Source of the DNA: Halomonas sp.
GTDB taxonomy: Bacteria > Pseudomonadota > Gammaproteobacteria > Pseudomonadales > Halomonadaceae
Assembly: GCF_017983445.1 (NCBI RefSeq)
Contig: NZ_JAGOBJ010000001.1
Coordinates: 555,264-619,263 of the forward strand
DNA: 64,000 nt
Direction of reading: 5' to 3'
The position numbers and the translations under genes are program-made. Each line of letters opens with the position of its first letter. Position 1 is the stretch's first letter. Positions 34,624 through 41,005 of this stretch are shown here, one piece after another. The notes beneath the pieces were generated by a model, which had not been told where the DNA came from, made no database searches, and worked only from the letters and a program-made list of their open reading frames with translations.

Positions 34624-34888
34624 CGACGCCGTACAAGAAGCCACACGCCTGGCATCAAGCTTGCGCTCAATCGATCAAAGCGCCAGCCAAAGCGCAGAGG
34701 CTGTAAGAGACACACTGCAGTCCTCGCCTAATGATGACGCCTTACTGGGCTGCGCTGCCACTTTGGAAGCGATAAACGATGCACTCCCTGCCGGAACACT
34801 GGCAGGGCTTGTACGCATTCGTTTGGTTCGTCTGCAGGGGATAGTAAACGCGCTGATTGATACTGACACCACGCCGCCGGCGGCTTAG
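34616..34888 (+). CDS. Hypothetical protein
   Basis: A 90-residue helical protein starting 8 bp before the upstream stop (GGAGG in the overlap supports it). Its Ser/Ala/Gln-rich first half resembles a coiled coil. It is not recognised. Confidence 0.65.
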   Translation: MLSDAVQEATRLASSLRSIDQSASQSAEAVRDTLQSSPNDDALLGCAATLEAINDALPAGTLAGLVRIRLVRLQGIVNALIDTDTTPPAA

Positions 34889-34897
34889 GAGAGCACC

Positions 34898-35368
34898 ATG
34901 ATTAACCACGACACGATTAAACAAGCCGCCGAAAGTGGCACTGGCCTAGATCACCTGACACCTGGGCAAGTATGGGCAGCATACAAAGCCAGCGTTAACC
35001 CCAAGCACCTGCGCCAGCCGATCCGGCACTCCATGATACTGCTACTGGCGAGTTTGGAGCAGAAAGCACGGCAGGCGTTCTTTGGCGGCGTAGGGAGCGG
35101 TGATACGGACGAGATGATTGCTCGCGCTTATGACGAACAGCACCCCATGTTCCTGCGTGCGCCCATCCTCGAAACGCTACAGGAAGGCATGGAGACGTTC
35201 TTTCCCAACCTTAAGGCAACGGCGGTGGATGACGACGGCAGCGCGGTATATCGCCTGGATCACATCGCCAAGGCATTAGGCGCTAGTGAGGAAGAGCTGC
35301 TGGCGCTGGCGAAAGAGAAGGGCATTGAAGACCAGCTTCAAACCAAGCCGACTCACACCCTGCACTGA
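34898..35368 (+). CDS. Hypothetical protein
   Basis: A 156-residue acidic protein preceded by AGGAG. The C-terminus DHIAKALGASEEELLALAKE reads like a short helix-turn-helix or LysM-like helical pair, and the middle is globular. It is not recognised. It lies last but one in the operon, before a ribbon-helix-helix gene. Confidence 0.65.
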   Translation: MINHDTIKQAAESGTGLDHLTPGQVWAAYKASVNPKHLRQPIRHSMILLLASLEQKARQAFFGGVGSGDTDEMIARAYDEQHPMFLRAPILETLQEGMETFFPNLKATAVDDDGSAVYRLDHIAKALGASEEELLALAKEKGIEDQLQTKPTHTLH

Positions 35369-35378
35369 GGAGGCAGCC

Positions 35379-35555
35379 ATGAGCAAGAATCCTCGCCTAT
35401 TCATACAGCCGGTACGTCTAATCGTCAGTGTAGAGAAGAAGACGGTGGATCAGATCGATGAGTTGATGGAAGGGCGCCAGCACCACCAGCACCGTAACCG
35501 TGCCGAGTTTGTGCGCCAGGCTATAGAGCGAGAGCTGGCGCGGTGCCAACAATGA
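35379..35555 (+). CDS. Ribbon-helix-helix (CopG/Arc-like) regulator
   Basis: The 58-residue protein has the RHH pattern: a beta strand (PVRLIVSVEKKTVDQIDEL), then helix A, a loop and NRAEFVRQAIERELAR as helix B. AGGAGG precedes ATG 35379. Such proteins bind short direct repeats as dimers, so the repeat arrays in this element are possible targets. No toxin gene adjoins it. Confidence 0.8.
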   Translation: MSKNPRLFIQPVRLIVSVEKKTVDQIDELMEGRQHHQHRNRAEFVRQAIERELARCQQ

Positions 35556-35623
35556 TGATTTCTGTAGCCCCAAAAAAGAACCTTGATGATTAAGACACCC
35601 CTAAAAGGGGCTTTGATGCTTTC

Positions 35624-35650
35624 GGGGGCCCTAAAAGAGGTCCCCTTTTT
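35624..35650 (+). terminator. Terminator of the replication operon
   Basis: GGGGGCC (35624-35630) pairs with GGTCCCC (35639-35645, one G-T pair), followed by TTTTTT. A second CCCCT/AGGGG hairpin lies just upstream at about 35598. It separates the RHH gene from the HGG-motif gene. Confidence 0.75.
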
Positions 35651-35663
35651 TATAGGCGGGAAT

Positions 35664-35984
35664 ATGGACGATCAAGCAGAGTTGAGGCGGCGCTACAAGG
35701 CGTGGAGCAAGGCGCAAAGAGAAGGCAGGCGGCCACCCATCGACCCAGCCTTTCAAGACCTGCGTTGTGGCGCTAAAACGCGAGCAGGTACGCCCTGTAA
35801 GCGTCGTGACCTTTGGGATAGCGGGCGGTGTAAGCTACATGGCGGTATGTCCACAGGGCCCAAGTCGGGAATACGGGCAAAGAAGGCCGAGCCGGTAACG
35901 CTAGAAGATCCTGATGAGCAAGCCCATAACAGAAGGCTTGAGGAGCTCATTAACAGGCAGATAAGAAGGGCTAGAGTTAGGTAG
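35664..35984 (+). CDS. HGGxSTGPKS-motif phage-associated protein
   Basis: The 106-residue protein has the conserved block RCGAKTRAGTPCKR, then GRCKLHGGMSTGPKSG, with Cys/Cys/Cys/His spaced as a small zinc site. This family is frequent beside terminase or integrase genes in phages and satellites, but its role is not established. A weak GGCGGG ribosome binding site precedes ATG 35664. The helical tail is basic. Confidence 0.8.
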   Translation: MDDQAELRRRYKAWSKAQREGRRPPIDPAFQDLRCGAKTRAGTPCKRRDLWDSGRCKLHGGMSTGPKSGIRAKKAEPVTLEDPDEQAHNRRLEELINRQIRRARVR

Positions 35985-36316
35985 GTTGGTTTAAACCCCA
36001 TGAGAGGTTGATAAAAGTTGATATTGAGGGCGTGTTTTCTGGCGGGGCAATGAAGGTTTTTCTGAAGTCACTACGCGAGCGGTGGATTTTAAGTCTGATG
36101 ATTTTCGGACCAGTACGCGCGTAGCGATTGGTCTAGATTTGTCAGTGGTTGGAGGTGGCCGCGCGTTGGATGGCTGTGGTAGATTCACATTGAGCTTATA
36201 CACATGACATCAAAAATTGATTCGATAGTTAAGGATGTCGATTTTCCAAATACCAGATGTCGCTGTTTTGATGAAGCGTAACCTGTGATAAATAAATAAC
36301 TCTCATTGAGCGAATC
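35985..36316. other. Intergenic region with a 15-bp long-range repeat
   Basis: This 332-bp region holds TTAAACCCCATGAGA at 35991-36005, found again at 44643-44657. The word GTTGATA occurs twice just after it (36008 and 36017). A 70-codon minus-strand frame is present, but it lacks a ribosome binding site and its sequence is low-complexity, so I do not call it. Confidence 0.55.
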
Positions 36317-36661
36317 ATGGAATCACGGAATTTTGAAGATAAAGATCGAGAAAAACTCAATTCACTAACATTCGATGATGTTCGTGATTTTTTAAAAGCT
36401 AACGATTGCCCTGATCGGTGTTACCGCTGCAGAAATGGAACGTTTAAGGTTATGCCAGCCATATCCTATCCCGACGGATCAATATCACTGAAACATCCTG
36501 CGATCACCTTTCTTGATATTCATGACGATACGGCATCTGATCAAGTGGCGAGAATAGCGTCTCTAACCTTCACGTGTGACTCATGCGGATTAATTTGCCG
36601 CACGTCTGCGGATCGATTATTGGGCTGGCTAGATACGGAGCGGGATGATGGAGCTTCGTAG
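36317..36661 (+). CDS. Hypothetical protein with two CxxC pairs
   Basis: The 114-residue protein has CYRCRNG near residue 35 and CDSCGLICRT near 88, a probable zinc ribbon. The lower GC than the replication genes suggests a separate origin. It is not recognised. The next gene starts 17 bp before its stop. Confidence 0.65.
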   Translation: MESRNFEDKDREKLNSLTFDDVRDFLKANDCPDRCYRCRNGTFKVMPAISYPDGSISLKHPAITFLDIHDDTASDQVARIASLTFTCDSCGLICRTSADRLLGWLDTERDDGAS

Positions 36662-37304
36662 AGCTAATGACCTTCAGATAAAGGTTGGATTTGATAAGAA
36701 CGAAGGTGATACTCTCTCAGCCAGAGGGCCGGGCTTTATTTATCCCAGAGCCTTAGGCGCCAAAGTCCTTCGTAGCGAATCAAGAAAAATCTCATCGACC
36801 GCTTCGCTCGAAGAAAAACGAGTTGATCAGGATAAAGAGATGAACCACCAAAGCCGCTACATTGATGCGCGTCTAGCCGGGATCGAAGGCAAGCTCGATG
36901 CTCGCATTGAGGCTATGCAGCGGTTTCAGGAGCAGGCTGAGGCGAGATTTCAGCGTGCCACAGAAAGACACGAAACAGATATTGCTTTGGCTCGACAACA
37001 GATTCATCAGGAGTTCAAAGATGCTCGCGTAGGAATGGCTTCTGAATCCCAAACTAATCGTAAGCATTCAACCCAAGTAGCTTTAGGTACCGTTGCCGGT
37101 GTATTAGCGGCTTTTGCCCTTGTAGTGACTGTAGCTGTTGGGTGGATTAGTGAACAAGGTGGATATTCTGATATGCGTTTGGGTCAACAGCAGTCTGCCC
37201 AAGAGATGAATGAATTCCGGGAGGCCGTCCAAGCAATACAGCAGACGCAGCAGCATATTCTTGAACGTTTGCCTGCAGCTCAAGAGCCGCCTCCCTCAGA
37301 ATAA
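36645..37304 (+). CDS. Hypothetical membrane-anchored coiled-coil protein
   Basis: This protein of up to 219 residues has a central coiled coil (about residues 70-140, e.g. LDARIEAMQRFQEQAEARF). One membrane helix follows at about 146-168 (VALGTVAGVLAAFALVVTVA), then a Gln-rich tail. This layout is common in small phage membrane proteins. The true start could be ATG 36841, because the first 65 residues are of uncertain quality. It ends before a strong terminator. Confidence 0.65.
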   Translation: MMELRRANDLQIKVGFDKNEGDTLSARGPGFIYPRALGAKVLRSESRKISSTASLEEKRVDQDKEMNHQSRYIDARLAGIEGKLDARIEAMQRFQEQAEARFQRATERHETDIALARQQIHQEFKDARVGMASESQTNRKHSTQVALGTVAGVLAAFALVVTVAVGWISEQGGYSDMRLGQQQSAQEMNEFREAVQAIQQTQQHILERLPAAQEPPPSE

Positions 37305-37323
37305 GTACGGCTCGATTTTCTAG

Positions 37324-37348
37324 AACCCGCTTCCCAAGCGGGTTTTTT
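37324..37348 (+). terminator. Rho-independent terminator
   Basis: A perfect 9-bp stem, AACCCGCTT with AAGCGGGTT, around a CCC loop and followed by TTTT. Confidence 0.9.
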
Positions 37349-37364
37349 GTATGGGAGGAAAAGT

Positions 37365-37688
37365 ATGAAAGCGCTTATAACGTATCGTGAAGCCGCCGAA
37401 ATGCTCAGCGTTTCCCACTGGACCGTTCGCACCATGGTACGCCAGGGAAGGCTTAATGCCACTGGCGAGGGGAAAGGCCGGCGCGTCACCATGGGAAGTA
37501 TTTTAAGGCTTGGTGAACTGGATGCTGGAACACTTGAGATAGATGGGCACGCAGCGCCCGACGCTCAGAGCCGAGGTAAAACTGTACGTCACCACGTATA
37601 TGGCAATCCTCGCAGTACAGGGCCCAACAGGACAGCGAGCCAAGCAGAAAAGGAACTGGATGAGCTACTAAAGAAGAAGCTCAACTAG
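37365..37688 (+). CDS. Excisionase-type helix-turn-helix protein
   Basis: The 107-residue protein starts with ITYREAAEMLSVSHWTVRTM, a MerR/excisionase-family helix-turn-helix, followed by the wing GRLNATGEGKGRR. A polar tail ends in a Lys/Glu-rich helix. GGGAGG precedes ATG 37365. It faces the repeat arrays downstream and is a candidate to bind them. Confidence 0.8.
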   Translation: MKALITYREAAEMLSVSHWTVRTMVRQGRLNATGEGKGRRVTMGSILRLGELDAGTLEIDGHAAPDAQSRGKTVRHHVYGNPRSTGPNRTASQAEKELDELLKKKLN

Positions 37689-37828
37689 GCTGCGAAAGGC
37701 GCAATTTATAAGGCGCTGCCTGGGAGCGAAAAGCAACGCTTCAAAAGAGATTCAGGGAGCGTTGAGACCCCACCAAAACCCAACATGAGCATTGCGTTTG
37801 CCCGACACCTCTCTGCGCTATTCGTGCC

Positions 37829-38003
37829 GGTCTCCACGCGATGGTTTCCACTGAGGTTTCCACCAGATCGCCAGCATCCACTTGCTGGTATCCATGGCGG
37901 TATCCACCAAATGGCTAGTTAATACGGCGGTTACCACCCTCAGAGTGGTAGCCAGGTGAAAATACGAATGATGGTACGAGCGATTAGTACGAATTAGTAC
38001 GTG
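37829..38003. repeat. Direct-repeat triplets A-C of the candidate origin
   Basis: Triplet A is GGTCTCCAC 37829, GGTTTCCAC 37843, GGTTTCCAC 37855. Triplet B is AGCATCCAC 37873, GGTATCCAT 37887, GGTATCCAC 37899. Both step by 14 then 12 bp. Triplet C is AATACGAA 37961, GGTACGAG 37973, AGTACGAA 37986 (steps 12 and 13), with an extra AGTACGTG at 37996. GGTTACCAC at 37929 and an inverted GTGGTAGCC at 37945 lie between B and C. There is no gene here. Confidence 0.75.
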
Positions 38004-38021
38004 CCTTGCTGGAATTTGAGG

Positions 38022-38282
38022 CCCTCTTAAAGAGGGTTGCTGTTTCCCCTCGATATGTTGAGAGCGCTTACTTAAGCGAGCCGGTACGCAGCTTGGTACG
38101 CATGATAGGTGCGCAGTCAGAAGTGAGCACTATCAGGCTTGAGAGTCGCTTAAAGCTACTCGCAAAAGTCCGCAGCTAGGTCCGCGCAGATGGTCCGCAC
38201 TCCGGAGTGCGTACTTTAGGCTTGAGAGCGTCTTTAAGACACTCACAAAGGTTCGCACCGAGGTTCGCAGCAAAAGTTCGCA
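38022..38282. repeat. Direct-repeat triplets D-F in three 82-bp units
   Basis: Triplet D: GGTACGCA 38083 and 38095, GGTGCGCA 38108. Triplet E: AGTCCGCA 38167, GGTCCGCG 38179, GGTCCGCA 38192. Triplet F: GGTTCGCA 38250 and 38262, AGTTCGCA 38275. All have steps of exactly 12 and 13 bp. Each is preceded by a TTGAGAG word (38058, 38139, 38222) and a dyad: CGCTTA/TAAGCG at 38065, a 19-bp dyad at 38143-38161 and another at 38226-38244. A further dyad, CCCTCTT-A-AAGAGGG, is at 38022-38036. Confidence 0.8.
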
Positions 38283-38391
38283 GTCAGGAGCGCGACCCCC
38301 TTATATGGCAACAACAGCATGTTAAGGAATGTTAAGGTTCAATCTGAAACGATGCGAAGATAATCGCACCGGCTGGAAGATAAAGGGTGAG

Positions 38392-38425
38392 TTTCACGCA
38401 GGGCTTCACGCACGATTTCCACGCA
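38392..38425. repeat. Direct-repeat triplet G
   Basis: TTTCACGCA ending at 38400, CTTCACGCA ending at 38412 and TTTCCACGCA ending at 38425 repeat the 12/13-bp steps with yet another core. Confidence 0.7.
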
Positions 38426-38515
38426 CCCTAATGCGCTGCATAGGCTCGGCTTGTTGACAAATGTCGGTGCTAAAAAAGCCGGAATCCCGGCCTTAGGCTG
38501 GCGCCAGCACGGTAT

Positions 38516-38530
38516 TACAAAAGTTTTGTA
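38516..38530. promoter_or_regulatory. Odd-length dyad TACAAAA-G-TTTTGTA
   Basis: A perfect 7-bp dyad around a single G, in the context GGTATTAC...GTAGTGCTC. The same 26-bp context recurs at 44268-44293 with paired A/G and T/C changes that keep the dyad. A one-base centre suits a protein dimer site better than an RNA hairpin. Confidence 0.55.
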
Positions 38531-38661
38531 GTGCTCACCAGCCGCATGATAAAAACACAGAAACGCTAGGTGCCTACCCCCGTAAACCCCTTAAAGCGGC
38601 AATGGGTCAAGAAGTGTATGCCTATTTTTAAGTCAGGCCTTTTTGCTGGCCGTTCGTTTCT

Positions 38662-38674
38662 CGGTTTCAAACCG
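38662..38674. promoter_or_regulatory. Dyad CGGTTT-C-AAACCG
   Basis: A 13-bp dyad around one C, about 130 bp after the 38516 dyad. The matching CGGTTT-G-AAACCG occurs at 44355-44367, about 70 bp after the second copy of the first dyad. Confidence 0.5.
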
Positions 38675-38725
38675 GAAAACCCATAGCCGCAAAACTGCGC
38701 TTATTGGTGGGTGCCTCTTTTATCT

Positions 38726-38814
38726 GTTCCCGCTTGTTCCCACTCATAAATCAGCAGTGGGAACAGAAAAACATCTTATTAATCAGCAATGTTCCCGCTG
38801 TTCCCACTGTTCCC
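38726..38814. repeat. Iteron module 3 (six GTTCCC sites, intergenic)
   Basis: GTTCCC at 38726 and 38736, inverted GGGAAC at 38759, then GTTCCC at 38791, 38800 and 38809. The steps are 10, 23, 32, 9 and 9 bp, matching module 2. A 60-codon open frame here translates to a peptide like residues 14-45 of the protein at 33904, but only because the module is shared. It is the strongest single candidate for a replication origin or control site. Confidence 0.85.
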
Positions 38815-38911
38815 GGTCAAAATAGACAGCTGCCACTTATCCATAGTAAGAATTCCCCTCTTTTAAGCTACCCGCTTATACTCCATCGGCTAACAATAAA
38901 ACCGGGGAATA

Positions 38912-39196
38912 ATGATGATTCGAGCCATCATATTGGCACTAATGCTCTGCCTGGCGGGTATGGTCAGTGCCGGGGACGCGGTGGGCGATTCGGAAACATG
39001 GGTAACCCAGGCAGGCCTAAGCGTAAGTGGAGAAGAGGCTGAATGCGATCTAGCCTTTGATGCTATGCCTGATGAGCTCGCTTTTGCTCAAGGTGGTTGT
39101 TGCCGAGTGTGTAAGAAGGGCAAGGCATGCGGTAATTCGTGTATTAACCGCGACTATACTTGCCGCCAGCCCAGAGGGTGCGCCTGTGACGGGTAA
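38912..39196 (+). CDS. Small secreted cysteine-rich protein
   Basis: The 94-residue precursor has a signal peptide (IRAIILALMLCLAGMVSAG, cleavage near residue 20) and a mature acidic segment. Its C-terminal domain carries nine cysteines (CCRVCKKGKACGNSC and YTCRQPRGCACDG). The KGKACGNSC and GCACD words belong to an uncharacterised family of small exported bacterial proteins. It has a GGGG-type ribosome binding site and is probably monocistronic. It is an unusual cargo for a satellite and might alter the surface or act on competitors; that is speculation. Confidence 0.75.
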   Translation: MMIRAIILALMLCLAGMVSAGDAVGDSETWVTQAGLSVSGEEAECDLAFDAMPDELAFAQGGCCRVCKKGKACGNSCINRDYTCRQPRGCACDG

Positions 39197-39234
39197 GGGA
39201 GTGCCAGCTGGTTAGCGATGCAATGATCGTTGCG

Positions 39235-39444
39235 TCACTTGGAGCGCTTAAAAGCCTCAACGGCTTCATTCATGCGCTCTTGCATCCACTGCTCAAGATA
39301 TGACTGCAGGTAGCCAGTACGACCGATGCTGAATCGCGCCGGTGGCGCAATCATCTTGTAATTAGCGTGCATCCGCCAGAGCGTGGTTCGATCAACGCCT
39401 AGCATTTTGGCTGCTTCTCCTATGTTCAGAATCTTATCCTGCAT
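39235..39444 (-). CDS. AlpA-like regulator
   Basis: The 69-residue protein has the helix-turn-helix NIGEAAKMLGVDRTTLWRMH followed by a wing and an acidic helix. ATG 39444 follows AAGAGG on the minus strand; the longer open frame upstream is not needed. It is transcribed away from the tail module, and it is one of four small winged-helix proteins in the element. Confidence 0.8.
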   Translation of the reverse strand: MQDKILNIGEAAKMLGVDRTTLWRMHANYKMIAPPARFSIGRTGYLQSYLEQWMQERMNEAVEAFKRSK

Positions 39445-39593
39445 GGCTGGCCTCTTTTTTGAATTATCGGAAATAGTAAGTCGCGCATTAATTATTAAGG
39501 TGTGCCGGGCGGCTATGGGTGGCATTAGAGTTAACGCTAGGCCAACACCTGCTAAGATCAAGAAACGGCTTATGGATGCCCTGGGAGGCGATT

Positions 39594-39965
39594 ATGAAAG
39601 GTTTGATTGCTGGTGCACTGGCCAGCCTTATGGCGGCTGGCGCTTGGGCTGAAATCAAAGTCATCGATACCGAGTTCCACGGCGATGCTTTTAACAGTAC
39701 GTATAATATGACTGTAGAAAATGAGTCAGACCTCCCCGTTGCTAGGCTCGAGTATCGCTCGGTATTTAAAACTCCTGGCAGGTCGGTGCCGTGGGCTGAC
39801 GAGAGCGGAGGTTTAGATATACCTGGTGGGGTTGAGCCAGGCGAAACAAGAAACCTTGAATACATTATGGCGCCGCTGGGAGTGGAGCAGGCTGGCCAAC
39901 AAGAGGTGGTGGTGGAGATTTACGACTTGGTAGGTATTGGCTTGGACGGAAAGCCAATCAGATAA
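39594..39965 (+). CDS. Secreted hypothetical protein
   Basis: The 123-residue precursor has a signal peptide (KGLIAGALASLMAAGAWA, cleavage near residue 19) and a mature beta-rich domain with regularly spaced hydrophobic strands, resembling an immunoglobulin-like or FxLYD-type extracellular domain. GGGAGG precedes ATG 39594. I do not recognise a named family. With 38912 it is the second exported cargo protein. Confidence 0.7.
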   Translation: MKGLIAGALASLMAAGAWAEIKVIDTEFHGDAFNSTYNMTVENESDLPVARLEYRSVFKTPGRSVPWADESGGLDIPGGVEPGETRNLEYIMAPLGVEQAGQQEVVVEIYDLVGIGLDGKPIR

Positions 39966-39985
39966 CTGCTTCCATCTAATTAAGA

Positions 39986-40005
39986 GCCCGCCAGCTATGG
40001 CGGGC
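39986..40005 (-). terminator. Hairpin downstream of the tail-chaperone-like gene
   Basis: GCCCGCCA (39986-39993) pairs with TGGCGGGC (39998-40005) around a GCTA loop. On the minus strand it is followed by TCTTAATT, a weak T-tract. It separates the convergent genes at 39594 and 40036. Confidence 0.6.
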
Positions 40006-40035
40006 CCATCGTTGTAATGCAACAAAACGCAACAG

Positions 40036-40437
40036 CTATTCTTGCTCAGCAGCCGCGCTTTTGCTGTCTGGAGTATCACGATCAAAGCGCCCAAGGTTAT
40101 TGGCCTGCGCCAGCACAAACTCCATGAGCATTGGGTTTTGTTTGAGTGCCAGCGTTCCCAGCTCAGGCGTATAGGCAGTTGTCTCTCCATTCACTCCGAC
40201 GTTATCCCAGTCTTTAAGCAGCCCCAGCGCTATGGCTTCGCAATGGAGCGTTAAGCTTTGGTCGGCTGTCAGCACATCCCCATATTTACGCTGATACTTC
40301 TTTTCTACCGCCATAAGGTGGTCAAGGTATTCGTGGTTCCCCTTATAGGCCACCTTCAGATGGCTATCTTCCTCTATGCCTACCCACTTTCCTGCTGTGA
40401 ATTTCTCGCTTTCATACCGATCAATGCGAAACGCCAT
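40036..40437 (-). CDS. Tail assembly chaperone-like protein
   Basis: This 133-residue acidic protein resembles phage tail assembly chaperones, with LGLLKDWDNVGVNGETTAY followed by Pro-rich TPELGTLALKQNPMLMEF and a helical tail. Chaperones of this kind coat the tape measure before tail polymerisation. Here it is divergent from the tape-measure operon across an AT-rich promoter region, whereas in normal phages it lies just upstream on the same strand. The assignment rests on pattern and context and is moderate. Confidence 0.6.
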   Translation of the reverse strand: MAFRIDRYESEKFTAGKWVGIEEDSHLKVAYKGNHEYLDHLMAVEKKYQRKYGDVLTADQSLTLHCEAIALGLLKDWDNVGVNGETTAYTPELGTLALKQNPMLMEFVLAQANNLGRFDRDTPDSKSAAAEQE

Positions 40438-40535
40438 AAGTCTCTCCTGTGATTAATTACACCCTGATATAAAACCAGTATATAAGCTATTATATTGCGC
40501 ATATGAACAATTATGTGAAATTTAATTGCGAGTAA

Positions 40536-40721
40536 ATGCAAATGAGCAGAGTAAGAGGAAAGAGAGGGCTTAACCGGCGCCCAGGGAAAGGCGTTATCGA
40601 TCAATGCTGGTTGACGCTGCGCAAGGCTGTAGATAACGGTGACGTAACCGCCGCCGCAAAGCTGATCGAGCTGGATCATATGTTAAGCGCCAGCCAAGGG
40701 CGCCAGGAGGCACAGGCATGA
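40536..40721 (+). CDS. Hypothetical small basic protein, tail operon
   Basis: A 61-residue basic helical protein (KGVIDQCWLTLRKAVDNGDV in the middle). ATG 40536 and ATG 40542 are both possible. Its stop overlaps the next start (ATGA). It is not recognised; it occupies the position of a small tail gene ahead of the tape measure. Confidence 0.6.
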   Translation: MQMSRVRGKRGLNRRPGKGVIDQCWLTLRKAVDNGDVTAAAKLIELDHMLSASQGRQEAQA

Positions 40722-41005
40722 TTGGAGCTGACACTAATGCGATGGTGATCCAGCTTGAGTGGATGCAGTCCACCGGCAGCGCAGACTTTGATGAGATGCG
40801 TGAAGCAACAGCCTCTATGATCAAGGCGTTGGCTAACCTGCAGGTGAAAATGGGGGGCATGACTCACGCAGATCGGCGCGAACTCCTGAAGACAGTCGAT
40901 AAGCTTTGCCCGAAGAAGCAGCTGAGCGAAGGCGAACGCCGCCACCTGAAGCGCGATTTCAAGCGTAATGGTCCTGCCAGTAGGCTGAAGGGTGGCCGGT
41001 CATGA
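40718..41005 (+). CDS. Hypothetical protein, tail operon
   Basis: A 95-residue helical protein with a very basic C-terminus (RRHLKRDFKRNGPASRLKGG), coupled by ATGA overlaps on both sides. It is not recognised. In lambda-like phages this slot holds the second tail chaperone; no slippery heptamer linking it to its neighbour is evident. Confidence 0.6.
   Translation: MIGADTNAMVIQLEWMQSTGSADFDEMREATASMIKALANLQVKMGGMTHADRRELLKTVDKLCPKKQLSEGERRHLKRDFKRNGPASRLKGGRS

Noticed and set aside
35991-36203. 70-codon minus-strand frame in the gap after the HGG-motif gene
   Set aside because: It has no ribosome binding site, a Pro/Ser/Arg-rich composition and overlap with the 15-bp long-range repeat; not convincing as a gene.
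37829-38814. CRISPR array
   Set aside because: The repeats are 8-9 bp, differ between groups and are spaced 9-13 bp apart; there are no 25-37-bp repeats with uniform spacers and no cas genes.
38643-38825. 60-codon plus-strand frame whose peptide resembles part of the protein at 33904
   Set aside because: The similarity comes from the shared GTTCCC iteron module, not from a duplicated gene; it has no ribosome binding site.
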